Below, piece by piece: positions 1-8,431 of a stretch of 64,000 bases of DNA. Numbering within the stretch: position 1 is the first letter of the stretch; every line of letters begins with the position of its first letter. The notes beneath the pieces were generated by a model that was given only the letters and a program-made list of their open reading frames with translations, was not told the origin of the DNA and made no database searches. This DNA comes from Erysipelotrichaceae bacterium (GTDB taxonomy: Bacteria; Bacillota_I; Bacilli_A; Erysipelotrichales; Erysipelotrichaceae): the NCBI GenBank assembly GCA_015058955.1, contig SVBJ01000002.1, forward strand, positions 1 through 64,000. Reading direction: 5' to 3'. Position numbers and translations under genes: made by a program.

Positions 1-75
1 ATCCGGAATTAGCGTCTTTTTTCACACTAAAAGGTCCTGTACCACGCGCATAGCACGTGGTATCTGTCTGCGACA

Positions 76-111
76 ATAAAAAGAGCTGTATTCTTCAAGG
101 ATACAGCTCTT
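76..111 (-). terminator. Intrinsic terminator after the phosphoglucomutase gene
   Basis: An 11-bp perfect stem (AAGAGCTGTAT pairing with ATACAGCTCTT) encloses a 9-nt loop just past the stop codon of the phosphoglucomutase gene. A run of T follows on the - strand. A/T-rich flanks on both sides mean it could also stop transcription coming from the left. Confidence 0.8.
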
Positions 112-117
112 ATTTTA

Positions 118-1803
118 TTACTTGGTTAATTCTGCCATGGCAGCGTAGTAGTTCTTTCTCTTTTCCTCTACATCTGCCTTGCTGGCACCCTTGATGCAAT
201 AGTAGATCTTGCACTTAGGTTCAGTACCGCTTGGTCTGACAGCAATCCATGATCCGTCAGCCAGGAAGTATTTCAGAACATCGCTTCTGTCGAATCCAAC
301 GATGTCTTCTTCCTTGCCGTTTTCATACCGCTTGGCTGTCTTGAAGTCTTCCCATCTGATGACCTTGCAGTCAGCTATATCAGTCGGAACGTTTTCTCTC
401 AGGCTCTTTAACATTGCCTGAATCTTAAGCTTTCCTTCCTCACCAGGCAGGGAGATTGACTGCTGTGATTCATCATATGTACCGTACTTGTCATATAATT
501 CATCCAGAACATCAACCAGAGTCTTGCCCTGTTTCTTATAGAAGTTTGCTGCTTCACAGATCAGAACTGTTGACTGGTTAGCGTCCTTGTCTCTGACAAA
601 CGGCTGTACCAGATAGCCATAGCTTTCCTCATAACCGAAGACGAAGTCCTTTTCACCGGTCTGTTCATAACCGTGGATCTTGGATCCGATGTACTTGAAG
701 CCGGTCAGTGTCTTTTCGGTTTCAACACCGTAGTTCCTGGCTACTGCTTCACCGAGGTCGCTGGTAACGACTGTATTGAACATTACCGGATGAGCAGGCA
801 TTAATCCTTTTTCCTTCATCTGTGAATATACATATTCCAGTAATACGGCACCAGTCTGGTTACCGGTCATTAAGATCCACTTGCCGTTCTGATTGACAAC
901 AACACCGAGTCTGTCGCCGTCAGGGTCAGTTGAAATGGCAATGTCAGCACCGACTTTTTCGCCATATTCGATAGCCAGTTCATAAGCTCTAGGATCTTCA
1001 GGGTTAGGGATCTTGGTTGCTCCGAAGGCCGGGTCAAATGTGCACTGTTCTTCAACATATGTTACATCATAGCCCATTCTTTCAAACAGAGGTCTTAATG
1101 ACATGATGGAAGTACCATGCTGAGGTGTATAGACTAACTTGAAATCGCTCTTGTCCAGATCAGGATTGAGGGCAATTCCCATGACTTCCTTGATATAAGG
1201 TTCATCTACATCTGCACCGATCTTGTGGATTAGAGCTTCCTGCCGGGCATTGAGTTTTGGTGAATCGATCAGTTCATCACCAAGAGCCTTGATTTCATCA
1301 ATGACTCCCTGTACCATTTCCGGAATCATCTGGCAGCCGGTTGAATCATAAACCTTATAGCCGTTGTATTCCTTAGGGTTGTGTGAAGCGGTTACCATGA
1401 TACCGCCAGTGCAGTGAAGATATCTTACTGCATATGACAGTTCAGGTGTTGATCTTAATGATTCAAAAACAAAGCTTTCAATTCCATATGCAGCCAGAAC
1501 CTTGGCGCTTTCAACTGCGAAATCAGTTGATTTGAATCTGTTGTCATAGCTGATGGCTACAGTTGGATGTTCTGCGATGCTGTTGAGATACTTCGCAAAG
1601 CCTGTTGTTGCCTTTCTGATGGTGTAGACGTTAAGTCTGTTGGTACCGGCGCCAAGCAGTCCTCTCATACCGGCTGTTCCAAATTCAGCATCGGTATAGA
1701 AAGCATCATGCTTCTGCTCCGGTGTCATGTTCAATAATTCTTCTTTCAGATCTGCATCCATTGCCGGATGATTTAACCACTGTTCATACTTTTCCTGTAT
1801 CAT
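118..1803 (-). CDS. pgcA: Phosphoglucomutase/phosphomannomutase (alpha-D-phosphohexomutase family)
   Basis: This 561-residue cytoplasmic enzyme should interconvert glucose 6-phosphate and glucose 1-phosphate, feeding glycogen, polysaccharide and envelope sugar-nucleotide synthesis. The phosphoserine loop TASHNP is present with Ser140. The metal loop DPDGDR lies near residue 295, a sugar-binding GYEES motif near 390, and the phosphate-binding RPSGTEPK motif near the C-terminus. The length is normal for the PgcA-type group. The gene lies downstream of ptsH but is separated from it by a terminator hairpin. The start has an AAAGGGAT ribosome binding site. I cannot tell from sequence whether mannose phosphates are also used. 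Confidence 0.95.
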   Translation of the reverse strand: MIQEKYEQWLNHPAMDADLKEELLNMTPEQKHDAFYTDAEFGTAGMRGLLGAGTNRLNVYTIRKATTGFAKYLNSIAEHPTVAISYDNRFKSTDFAVESAKVLAAYGIESFVFESLRSTPELSYAVRYLHCTGGIMVTASHNPKEYNGYKVYDSTGCQMIPEMVQGVIDEIKALGDELIDSPKLNARQEALIHKIGADVDEPYIKEVMGIALNPDLDKSDFKLVYTPQHGTSIMSLRPLFERMGYDVTYVEEQCTFDPAFGATKIPNPEDPRAYELAIEYGEKVGADIAISTDPDGDRLGVVVNQNGKWILMTGNQTGAVLLEYVYSQMKEKGLMPAHPVMFNTVVTSDLGEAVARNYGVETEKTLTGFKYIGSKIHGYEQTGEKDFVFGYEESYGYLVQPFVRDKDANQSTVLICEAANFYKKQGKTLVDVLDELYDKYGTYDESQQSISLPGEEGKLKIQAMLKSLRENVPTDIADCKVIRWEDFKTAKRYENGKEEDIVGFDRSDVLKYFLADGSWIAVRPSGTEPKCKIYYCIKGASKADVEEKRKNYYAAMAELTK

Positions 1804-1820
1804 ATTTATCCCTTTCTGTT

Positions 1821-1851
1821 GTAAAAGAAAAGGAAGAGCGCTAACTCTTCC
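1821..1851 (-). terminator. Terminator between ptsH and pgcA
   Basis: The stem GGAAGAG/CTCTTCC with a 6-nt loop is followed on the - strand by a T-rich tract. It sits between the HPr stop and the pgcA ribosome binding site. I see no clear promoter between it and pgcA, so pgcA may depend on read-through of this hairpin. Confidence 0.65.
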
Positions 1852-1859
1852 CTGCTTTG

Positions 1860-2126
1860 TTACTCGATTACCTTCTGAGCTCTCAGAGTTTCGATGATGG
1901 TTTCTAAAGCCTTTTCTTCTTCTTCACCGTCACAAGTAAGAGTAATTTCTGACTGAGTAGGAATGCCTAATGACATAACACCCATGATTGACTTCATATC
2001 AACGGTCTTGCCCTTGAATGAAACGCTTACTTTGCACTTGCACTTGCTGGCTGCGTTTACTGCTACTGTAGCAGGACGTGCATGTAAACCTACAGGGTCT
2101 ACAACTACAACTTTAACTTCTTGCAT
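1860..2126 (-). CDS. ptsH: Phosphocarrier protein HPr
   Basis: HPr carries phosphate from PTS enzyme I to sugar-specific IIA proteins. In Gram-positive bacteria it is also the target of HPr kinase and a co-effector of CcpA. The 88-residue protein shows the active-site motif GLHARP with His15. The regulatory Ser46 lies in MKSIMGV, so catabolite-repression signalling by serine phosphorylation is possible. Enzyme I is not adjacent, although ptsH and ptsI are often paired. A clear promoter and an AGGAGG ribosome binding site precede the gene. Confidence 0.97.
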   Translation of the reverse strand: MQEVKVVVVDPVGLHARPATVAVNAASKCKCKVSVSFKGKTVDMKSIMGVMSLGIPTQSEITLTCDGEEEEKALETIIETLRAQKVIE

Positions 2127-2160
2127 GATAACTTACCTCCTATACATACTTTCTAAATTA

Positions 2161-2189
2161 ATAATACAGTTAAATGTAAGGGTTTTCAA
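2161..2189 (-). promoter_or_regulatory. Sigma-A-type promoter of ptsH
   Basis: On the - strand, TTGAAA (2184-2189) and TATTAT (2161-2166) are separated by exactly 17 bp, about 35 bp upstream of the ptsH start. This matches the housekeeping consensus and is the only good promoter in the gap. Confidence 0.65.
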
Positions 2190-2246
2190 TATTTTGACAA
2201 AATTATTATATTTCACATATTTCTGCGTCACGTCTGAATTATTTAC

Positions 2247-2873
2247 CTATTTGAACAGGCCTGTCTTTTCCTTCAGAAGCTTATAAAGACTGTGCTGCTG
2301 AGGATTGATCTTTTCCGTAAATGAGTACAGGCAGCTGTTAATGTTAGTGTAGAAAGCCGGCTCAATGTGCTTTGCGGAGCAATAAGCTGAAGCAGCAAAG
2401 TCACCCCAGAACAGTATGGCCAGAATGATGGCCGCAGCGTTGACAAAAGGCTGATCCAGACTCCATACCAGCGGAACCAGCAGCGGATTGATGACATAGA
2501 CGATGATCACTGCTCCTAAGCCAAAGCCCAGAGAAGATAACAGCGATACTCTGCCGTCAATATTCCATGGGCCTACGGAATAGTCCCACCAGCGGGTATG
2601 GAAGATCTTTTCCATGATCAGCGAAGTCGGATATTCTAGAATTGCCGAGCCCAGAAACCCGGCCAGTAAGACCTGCCAGACGGCATATTCCTTAATTATG
2701 TTGCCAAAGAAAAGGAATCCCAGCAGACAGCCAACTCCGTAAATAGGTATTACCGGTCCGAACATGAAGCCGCGGTTGTCCCACCTTCCGCTCCATACGG
2801 TCATGGCAATGCACTCATAGATGTATCCGACAAATGCCGTAATGATAAAGTAAACAAACAGTCTGGCCATCAT
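2247..2873 (-). CDS. Putative ABC-transporter permease-like membrane protein (CmpB family)
   Basis: A 208-residue polytopic membrane protein with about five hydrophobic segments. It resembles the family annotated as putative ABC transporter permease (PF06541). Supporting features are the N-terminal YIYECI segment and the central motif around residues 80-100 (GSAILEYPTSLIMEKIFHTRWWDYS), where the Glu and the Trp-Trp-Asp-Tyr are typical of the family. The family's function is unknown and no ATPase partner is adjacent. The start overlaps the stop of the upstream HD gene by 4 bp, so the two are translationally coupled. Confidence 0.75.
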   Translation of the reverse strand: MMARLFVYFIITAFVGYIYECIAMTVWSGRWDNRGFMFGPVIPIYGVGCLLGFLFFGNIIKEYAVWQVLLAGFLGSAILEYPTSLIMEKIFHTRWWDYSVGPWNIDGRVSLLSSLGFGLGAVIIVYVINPLLVPLVWSLDQPFVNAAAIILAILFWGDFAASAYCSAKHIEPAFYTNINSCLYSFTEKINPQQHSLYKLLKEKTGLFK

Positions 2874-3340
2874 ATTCTCTTAACCGTCTCCGCCGTGGCA
2901 ATTGCCTTATCGCACATGCATACCAGCCAGGCTGCCTTATTGGAAGGAATTGTTCTCAGTGTCAATGGCCACATGTGGCTTTTAATGATATTCTGTGTTC
3001 TCTTGTCAATGCCAAAAGTTCTTACCGCATTCTTACAGGCAGTAAACGGATGAGTATATCCATGCATCTTGAACAGAGGCACATTGATGCGGGCCTTATG
3101 CCAGTCATACAGATAGAAATCATGCAGCAAGGCTCCGGTAACCAGCTCCTTCTCGTCGATGTTGAGCTTAAGTGAACGGTTCCACTTGAAACTGAGCCTG
3201 GCTACATCCATGCTGTGTTCAAATACCGTCTTTTTACCGTGAGCTTTCAGTTTTTTCATCTTCTGGAATTCCGGATGAAAGATGATGCCTTCAGCCAGTT
3301 CCCTGAATCTTGATTCCTCACTGCTGTTTAACTTAATCAT
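2870..3340 (-). CDS. HD-domain protein, probable phosphohydrolase
   Basis: A 156-residue protein with metal ligands typical of the HD superfamily. An early His lies in EHSMDVAR, the HD pair in ALLHDFYLYDW, and later His residues in HGYTHP and KSHMWP. Such small HD proteins hydrolyse phosphate esters or nucleotides, but the substrate cannot be read from sequence. It is the first gene of a two-gene unit with the downstream membrane protein. The ribosome binding site is weak, so the start is less certain than the family assignment. Confidence 0.8.
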   Translation of the reverse strand: MIKLNSSEESRFRELAEGIIFHPEFQKMKKLKAHGKKTVFEHSMDVARLSFKWNRSLKLNIDEKELVTGALLHDFYLYDWHKARINVPLFKMHGYTHPFTACKNAVRTFGIDKRTQNIIKSHMWPLTLRTIPSNKAAWLVCMCDKAIATAETVKRI

Positions 3341-3483
3341 GCCTGTTCTTTACCCCTTTTATGATGTTATTCTATACTCTTGCGGACAATTATGCCATAA
3401 CCCTTATGTTATTCTTAATAATAAGGCGACGTTTTTCCTTTTTTTCAATAATATCGTATAATTATAGACGGAGATGACATAGT

Positions 3484-5142
3484 ATGGCAAAGAAGAAAAA
3501 GAGAAAGTATAAGAAATGGTTTGTATATACAGTAATGGGTGTACTGGCTTTTGTGGCACTGTTCATTCTGCTGAAGCTGATACCTGTTTTTGTCGTCATG
3601 GAAGGTGACAAGAAAATGACCATTGAGGTCCATTCCGAGTTCACTGATCCAGGCGCCGTTAACCGCTTTACCAAGAAGCCAATCACTCCAAAGGGATCAG
3701 TTGATACCCATACTCTGGGCAAATATACCCTCAAGTATTCTTCTTTCCTGCAGAGTTTCACCCGTACGGTGCGCGTAGTCGATACAACAGCACCTGAAAT
3801 ATCCCTCAATGGCCGTGATTACATACTGATGCCGGCCAATGGGGTTTATGAAGAAGCCGGTGTTACCGCAATGGATAACTACGACGGTGACATTTCCTCA
3901 TCAGTAAAGATCTCCGGCAAGGTTGATGTTACCAAGCCAGGCCTGTATCAGGTCATCTATACCGTTACAGACTCCAGCAAGAACGAATCAACCGTCATCC
4001 GCATGGTCAACGTTCAGGAAGACAACTTCAGCTATGTTGGCGAAGTAGTCAATGAAGCAGGCATATCAGATGACATGAGGCTGAAGGTCATCAACCTGTT
4101 CAACGCCTATTACCGTTCTCTGAAATATCTGGAAGTAGCTGATTCTTCCGATCTGTTCCACTCTGATTATCCGGAAAATGCCGCCCGTTTCAACAAGGGG
4201 CTTGAACTCACGGTTGCCCGGCGTCAGGCCAGCAGAAATGATCTGACTCTTGATGACTGTCATTATGATCTGACCATTTCATCAACATCGATCTCTGAAT
4301 CCGGTGCCATTGAAGTCGTAGTTCTGGAAGATGGCTATTACAACTTCCATTTCCTGGGCGGAACCCAGTCCAGACAGCACGGCATTGAAACTGACTTCTA
4401 CTTCAGACGGGAAGGCGATGAATACAAGATCACTTCCGTTAATCACATAGAAGGTGCCTTCATATATGTCGATAACAAGTTTGAATACTCTGACGACTAT
4501 CAGAAGGAACTTGATGAGATCGGCACCACATATATGGAGAATTACAACAATACTCACCGGGCATACGAGCAGGACCGCCAGGCTGTCATAGCCGGCAGTG
4601 CTGATACCACCGGTATCAGAAAAGCCACCAATGCCTACAACAGAGACCGGGCTGTCAGTTATGCCAAGCAGTACGCAACGGTCAGAAACCTGCAGTACCC
4701 GTACTATGGCAGCAACTGCATGAACTTCGTATCACAGTGCATGCATGCCGGCGGCATTCTTTATGACTATACCGGCAATGCCCAGTGGAAAAACTATCAG
4801 GGCTATTATGATGACTCCGATTCAGAACGCGGATTCTCCTACGCCTTCATCCACATCTACTATTTCCAGAATTATCTGGGAGCCATTGAAGACGGCATGG
4901 TAGTTGACCAGAATCTCAACCTGTATCTGGGTGAACCCGGCGACTTCATCTATGTCGACTCCAATACCGATGACTATGGCGACATGGGCCATGTCATTCT
5001 GATCAGCGATGTAGTCCGCAACGAAGCCGGAGAGATAATTGACTATCTGGTCTGCGGCAATACCAATGACCAATACTGTTATCCGTTAAGTGCCCAGGCT
5101 TCAATATACAAGAAACTGGCCAAGGTCGAAGGATATAACTAA
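3484..5142 (+). CDS. Membrane-anchored protein with Ig-like (DUF5011-type) domains and a C-terminal amidase-type domain
   Basis: A 552-residue protein with a basic N-terminus and one membrane segment (about residues 14-38), so the remainder should lie outside. Residues about 40-180 form two Ig-like repeats of the DUF5011 kind, shown by VDTTAPEISL and DNYDGDIS followed by PGLYQVIYTV. The C-terminal region resembles the putative amidase domain of Bacillota surface proteins (PF12671 type). Candidate catalytic residues are Cys412 in GSNCMNFVSQ and His503 in MGHVILISD. A role in trimming peptidoglycan or other surface peptides is inferred. It reads away from the HD gene, and a TATAAT lies about 28 bp before the start. 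Confidence 0.8.
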   Translation: MAKKKKRKYKKWFVYTVMGVLAFVALFILLKLIPVFVVMEGDKKMTIEVHSEFTDPGAVNRFTKKPITPKGSVDTHTLGKYTLKYSSFLQSFTRTVRVVDTTAPEISLNGRDYILMPANGVYEEAGVTAMDNYDGDISSSVKISGKVDVTKPGLYQVIYTVTDSSKNESTVIRMVNVQEDNFSYVGEVVNEAGISDDMRLKVINLFNAYYRSLKYLEVADSSDLFHSDYPENAARFNKGLELTVARRQASRNDLTLDDCHYDLTISSTSISESGAIEVVVLEDGYYNFHFLGGTQSRQHGIETDFYFRREGDEYKITSVNHIEGAFIYVDNKFEYSDDYQKELDEIGTTYMENYNNTHRAYEQDRQAVIAGSADTTGIRKATNAYNRDRAVSYAKQYATVRNLQYPYYGSNCMNFVSQCMHAGGILYDYTGNAQWKNYQGYYDDSDSERGFSYAFIHIYYFQNYLGAIEDGMVVDQNLNLYLGEPGDFIYVDSNTDDYGDMGHVILISDVVRNEAGEIIDYLVCGNTNDQYCYPLSAQASIYKKLAKVEGYN

Positions 5143-5150
5143 AACCATCT

Positions 5151-5176
5151 AAGGAAGCAACAGCTTCCTTTTATAT
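5151..5176 (+). terminator. Intrinsic terminator after the amidase-domain gene
   Basis: The stem AAGGAAGC/GCTTCCTT with a 4-nt loop is followed by TTATATTT. It lies 9 bp after the stop codon. Confidence 0.75.
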
Positions 5177-5225
5177 TTGTGAAAACCGTAATATACTAAA
5201 AATAAACATACGGAGGATAATAATA

Positions 5226-5573
5226 ATGGATACTACCGAAAGAATGCAGGACCACGAGATTCTGCTGGAACTGCTGCGGGAAAAGCACAGAAGAGAAAGC
5301 AGAGAAAAGATCATACTGATCATCGTCTTCATCATCGCTGCTGCCACCATAGCCGGGCTGATCTTTGTCATACCGAGAATCATGCGGGCTTATGAAAGTT
5401 ACAAGCAGGCCATGCAGTACATCGATGACATCTATAAGCAGGCCGGACCTATTCTCAAGTCAGCAACGGAAACCTTTGAGGAAGTCAGCAGGATCGACTT
5501 TGAAGGTCTGGAGGCGACCATCAAGGATGCCGAGAAAGTATTCAGGGCAATAAAGAACCTGTTTGGCGGTTAG
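5226..5573 (+). CDS. Small single-pass membrane protein of unknown function
   Basis: A 115-residue protein with a charged N-terminal helix (residues 1-27), one strongly hydrophobic segment (about 28-50), and a C-terminal part rich in Glu, Lys and Ala that reads as amphipathic helices. A strong GGAGG ribosome binding site precedes it. I do not recognise a family. A terminator separates it from the preceding gene, but no rival gene lies on either strand here and its codon use matches its neighbours. It may be membrane-tethered scaffolding, but that is speculation. Confidence 0.65.
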   Translation: MDTTERMQDHEILLELLREKHRRESREKIILIIVFIIAAATIAGLIFVIPRIMRAYESYKQAMQYIDDIYKQAGPILKSATETFEEVSRIDFEGLEATIKDAEKVFRAIKNLFGG

Positions 5574-5618
5574 AAAAAAAGAGCCATGTCACTACTTGTG
5601 ATATGGCTCATTGTTTAA
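5573..5618. terminator. Bidirectional terminator overlapping the 3' end of rlmH
   Basis: The stem GAGCCATGTCAC/GTGATATGGCTC (one mismatch) is flanked by A7 on the left and T-rich sequence on the right. It serves the convergent small membrane-protein gene and rlmH. The last codons of rlmH form one arm. Confidence 0.75.
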
Positions 5619-6053
5619 TATGCGGTAACTGCGGTAGATCTGTTCCAGCAGAAGTATCCTGACAAGATTATGCGGGAAGGTCAGATCTGACAGTTTCCAC
5701 TTATAATCTGCTCGGTAATAGACATCATCACTTACTCCCAGTGATCCGCCGATCACGAAGGTGATGTTGCTGCTGTGGTAGGTGTTGATCTCTTCGATCT
5801 TCATCGACAGTTCAACGCTGTTCAGCATTCTTCCTCTTAAGTCCAGCAAAACGACAAAGCTGTCTTTTTTTATGGCCTTGAGGATCCTTTCTCCTTCCAG
5901 TTTCTTAACCTTGAGTTCCTCCATCTGATTGGTTTCATCAGCGACTTCAATGATCTCTATCTTACTGTACGGGGTTATTCTCTTGACATATTCGTCAGAA
6001 AGCTCCTTCCAGGCTTTTTCCTTGAGCTTTCCGACAGCCACGACTGTGATCAC
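5592..6053 (-). CDS. rlmH: 23S rRNA (pseudouridine1915-N3)-methyltransferase RlmH
   Basis: RlmH methylates pseudouridine 1915 in helix 69 of 23S rRNA using S-adenosylmethionine. The 153-residue protein has the SPOUT-family knot motif GGSLGVSDD (about residues 102-110) and the conserved C-terminal block with HNLVRILLLEQIYRSYRI and the terminal EPYHK. Length and C-terminus are standard. The start overlaps the metG stop by 4 bp (ATGA), so it is translated with metG and falls under the same T-box leader. Confidence 0.95.
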   Translation of the reverse strand: MITVVAVGKLKEKAWKELSDEYVKRITPYSKIEIIEVADETNQMEELKVKKLEGERILKAIKKDSFVVLLDLRGRMLNSVELSMKIEEINTYHSSNITFVIGGSLGVSDDVYYRADYKWKLSDLTFPHNLVRILLLEQIYRSYRILNNEPYHK

Positions 6054-7972
6054 CTGATCTCAGCCCCAGCGTTAACCTTCTCTAAGGATACTACTTCCAG
6101 ATCGCCGTTTTCATCTTCGGCAGAGAGAATCATACCCTGAGACTCTACGCCTCTTAACTTGACCGGCTTCAGGTTGACTATTGCGGCAACCTTCTTACCA
6201 ACCAGTTCTTCCGGCTTATACCACTTTGCGATTCCGGAAACGATCTGTCTTTCCTCATTGCCGAAATCCAGTTTGAAGACCAGCAGCTTATCAGCGCTAG
6301 GATGCTTCTCACAGCTGATGATCCTACCAACCTTGATTTCAAGCTTTTCAAAGTCTTCAATTGTCACTTCATCCTTATGCTTGACGGCCGGCTTGTCCAG
6401 ATCAGCGTGGATCCTGGCCAGTACTTCTTCTGCGTTCAGTCTGGCAAACAGTGGCTTGACGTCAGAAGCGATCTTATGGTTGTCTTCCAGCTGACCGAAG
6501 CTCTGAATTGAGTCATAGTCTCTCTTTTCGGTGTTGAGCTGATCAAGAACCTTCCGGCTGGTTTCAGGCATGAACGGTGACAGCAGAACAGCAGCAAACC
6601 TGATGGCTTCCAGCAGATTGTAGAGAACCTTGTTGAGTTCCTGCCTGTTGGCGGTATCCTTAGCCAGTTTCCAAGGCTCTGTTTCGTCAATGTACTTGTT
6701 GCATCTTCTTAACAGATCCAGAATGGCTTCCAGAGCATCACCGACTCTTAACTCATCCATCTTGGCATCAACCTTCTTGACGGTTTCCTCAGCGCATCTG
6801 ATCAGATCACTGTCAAATTCAGTAGTCTGGGCATCAGGTGTGTTGACTGCACCGCCGAAGTACTTGTTGCTCATACTTAAGGTACGGCTGACCAGATTGC
6901 CATAAACATTGGCCAGATCGGAATTGATTCTTTCAACTACCAGTTCCCAGGTAATGGTTCCGTCCTGGGCAAAAGGCATTTCATGCAGAACATAATATCT
7001 GACGGCATCGACACCGAAGTATTTTACCAGGTCATCTGCATAAATCGCATTGCCTCTGCTCTTGGAGATCTTGTCTTCTCCTACCAGCATCCAAGGATGT
7101 CCGAAAACCTGCTTAGGCAGAGGTACATCCAGTGCCAGCAGCATGATCGGCCAGTAAATGGTATGGAATCTGATGATATCCTTGCCGATAAGGTGCAGGT
7201 CAGCAGGCCAGTACTTTTTATACAGTTCGCCATGATTGCCGTCAACATCATAACCCAGACCGGTGATGTAGTTGCTTAAGGCATCGATCCAGACATAGAC
7301 AACATGCTTTGGATCAAAGTCTACCGGTACGCCCCATTTGAATGAAGTTCTGGATACGCACAGATCCTGTAAGCCCGGCTTCAGGAAGTTATTGATCATT
7401 TCATTCTTACGGCTTTCCGGTGAAATGAAATCAGGATGTTCTTCAATGTATTCTTCCAGCTTCTTCTGATACTTGCTGAGCTTGAAGAAATAAGATTCCT
7501 CTTTTTCCTTATGAACTTCTCTGCCGCAGTCAGGACACTTGCCATCTACCAGCTGTGATTCGGTCCAGAATGATTCGCATGGGGTGCAGTACCATCCTTC
7601 ATATTCACTCTTGTAGATGTCTCCCTGATCATAAAGCTTGCGGAAGATCTTCTTTACCTGGAATTCATGATCATCATCAGTAGTTCTGATGAATCTGTCA
7701 TAGGAGGTGTTCATCAGGTCAAAGATCCTCTTGATCTCTGCTGCCTGCATGTCGACAAAGGCCTTTGGAGTCATTCCGGCTGCCTTGGCTTTTTCTTCAA
7801 TCTTCTGGCCATGTTCGTCCGTTCCGGTCTGGAATCTGACGTCATAACCGACCAGTCTCTTGTAGCGGGCAATGGCATCAGCCATGATGATCTCATAGGT
7901 GTTGCCGATGTGCGGCTTACCGCTGGCATAAGCTATTGCGGTTGTAATGTAATACTTTCCCTTGTTTTCCAT
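6050..7972 (-). CDS. metG: Methionyl-tRNA synthetase (housekeeping, with C-terminal tRNA-binding domain)
   Basis: A 640-residue class I synthetase that charges tRNA-Met. Near the N-terminus is the HIGH motif as PHIGN. A zinc knuckle has two CxxC pairs (CTPC and CPDC), and the KMSKS loop reads DKISKSRGN near residue 300. An anticodon-binding helical domain follows. The last about 105 residues form an EMAP/Trbp111-type OB-fold tRNA-binding domain (LEIKVGRI through GMILSA). The start has a GGGAGG site. It is preceded by a Met-specific T-box leader and coupled to rlmH. A second, divergent MetRS-like gene lies at 24954-26942. Confidence 0.97.
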   Translation of the reverse strand: MENKGKYYITTAIAYASGKPHIGNTYEIIMADAIARYKRLVGYDVRFQTGTDEHGQKIEEKAKAAGMTPKAFVDMQAAEIKRIFDLMNTSYDRFIRTTDDDHEFQVKKIFRKLYDQGDIYKSEYEGWYCTPCESFWTESQLVDGKCPDCGREVHKEKEESYFFKLSKYQKKLEEYIEEHPDFISPESRKNEMINNFLKPGLQDLCVSRTSFKWGVPVDFDPKHVVYVWIDALSNYITGLGYDVDGNHGELYKKYWPADLHLIGKDIIRFHTIYWPIMLLALDVPLPKQVFGHPWMLVGEDKISKSRGNAIYADDLVKYFGVDAVRYYVLHEMPFAQDGTITWELVVERINSDLANVYGNLVSRTLSMSNKYFGGAVNTPDAQTTEFDSDLIRCAEETVKKVDAKMDELRVGDALEAILDLLRRCNKYIDETEPWKLAKDTANRQELNKVLYNLLEAIRFAAVLLSPFMPETSRKVLDQLNTEKRDYDSIQSFGQLEDNHKIASDVKPLFARLNAEEVLARIHADLDKPAVKHKDEVTIEDFEKLEIKVGRIISCEKHPSADKLLVFKLDFGNEERQIVSGIAKWYKPEELVGKKVAAIVNLKPVKLRGVESQGMILSAEDENGDLEVVSLEKVNAGAEIR

Positions 7973-7985
7973 AATTACTACCTCC

Positions 7986-8190
7986 CAAAAAAAGAAAAGG
8001 TACCTTTTAAGGACGTCATAAACGTGGTACCACCTTACTTGCTTCTCAATACGTTAACGCCGTAATACGTTCTGAACTTATCCTTCAGACAGCTCCCAGG
8101 CCATGTTCCCGCCAACTTTCATAATGCCTTTCACCCGCCGGCATCTCTCTGCAAATCCCTTCAGCGGTACTCTTCTGTTCATTGCCTTTG
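7986..8190 (-). promoter_or_regulatory. T-box leader riboswitch of metG (Met specifier)
   Basis: On the - strand the leader has, in order, an AGAGAG element (about 8143-8149), the stem I GGTGAAAGGC region, an ATG specifier codon on the - strand (8102-8104), and the antiterminator T-box AAGGTGGTACCACG within 8021-8040. A terminator stem built on GGTACC/GGTACC comes next, with the U-tract at 7987-7998. Uncharged tRNA-Met should stabilise the antiterminator and switch on metG-rlmH. The specifier assignment rests on its position and agreement with the gene downstream. Confidence 0.9.
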
Positions 8191-8233
8191 TATTTTAAGA
8201 ATAATAGATTTAAAAGGATAAATCAATACATTA

Positions 8234-8261
8234 AACAGGGGATGTTGATCCCCTGTTGTTT
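8234..8261 (-). terminator. Terminator of the feo operon
   Basis: A hairpin with arms AACAGGGGAT/ATCCCCTGTT lies immediately after the stop of the Cys-rich FeoB-associated gene. The following - strand sequence is only moderately T-rich. It separates the feo operon from the metG leader. Confidence 0.6.
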
Positions 8262-8430
8262 ATTGTCTTTTCTGCAGCGCCATTCTGCAACCGGCACAGC
8301 CTGCACAGCTTGCCGCTCCGCAGGAGCATCGGCCGCTTTTCTTATTGCTGATGAGGGCTCTGATGCACACGAGTATTACCAGAATAACTGCGATCATCAC
8401 TACCAGATCGGCAATGTTGATGCCTTTCAT
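8260..8430 (-). CDS. FeoB-associated Cys-rich membrane protein
   Basis: This 56-residue gene starts at ATG 8430. It encodes a single transmembrane helix (about residues 8-27) followed by a short cysteine-rich tail with the pattern CxCxxxxCxxCxxC. Size, topology and position directly after feoB match the FeoB-associated Cys-rich membrane protein family (PF12669). This family is thought to assist ferrous iron transport or bind metal at the membrane. It follows the feoB stop by 1 bp and should be the last gene of the feo operon. Confidence 0.85.
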   Translation of the reverse strand: MKGINIADLVVMIAVILVILVCIRALISNKKSGRCSCGAASCAGCAGCRMALQKRQ

Positions 8431-8431
8431 G

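Noticed and set aside
20-62. Short hairpin TACCACG/CGTGGTA near the left edge
   Set aside because: A 7-bp stem with no T-run and no gene context inside the window. It could be the end of an RNA or another gene, but there is not enough sequence to say.
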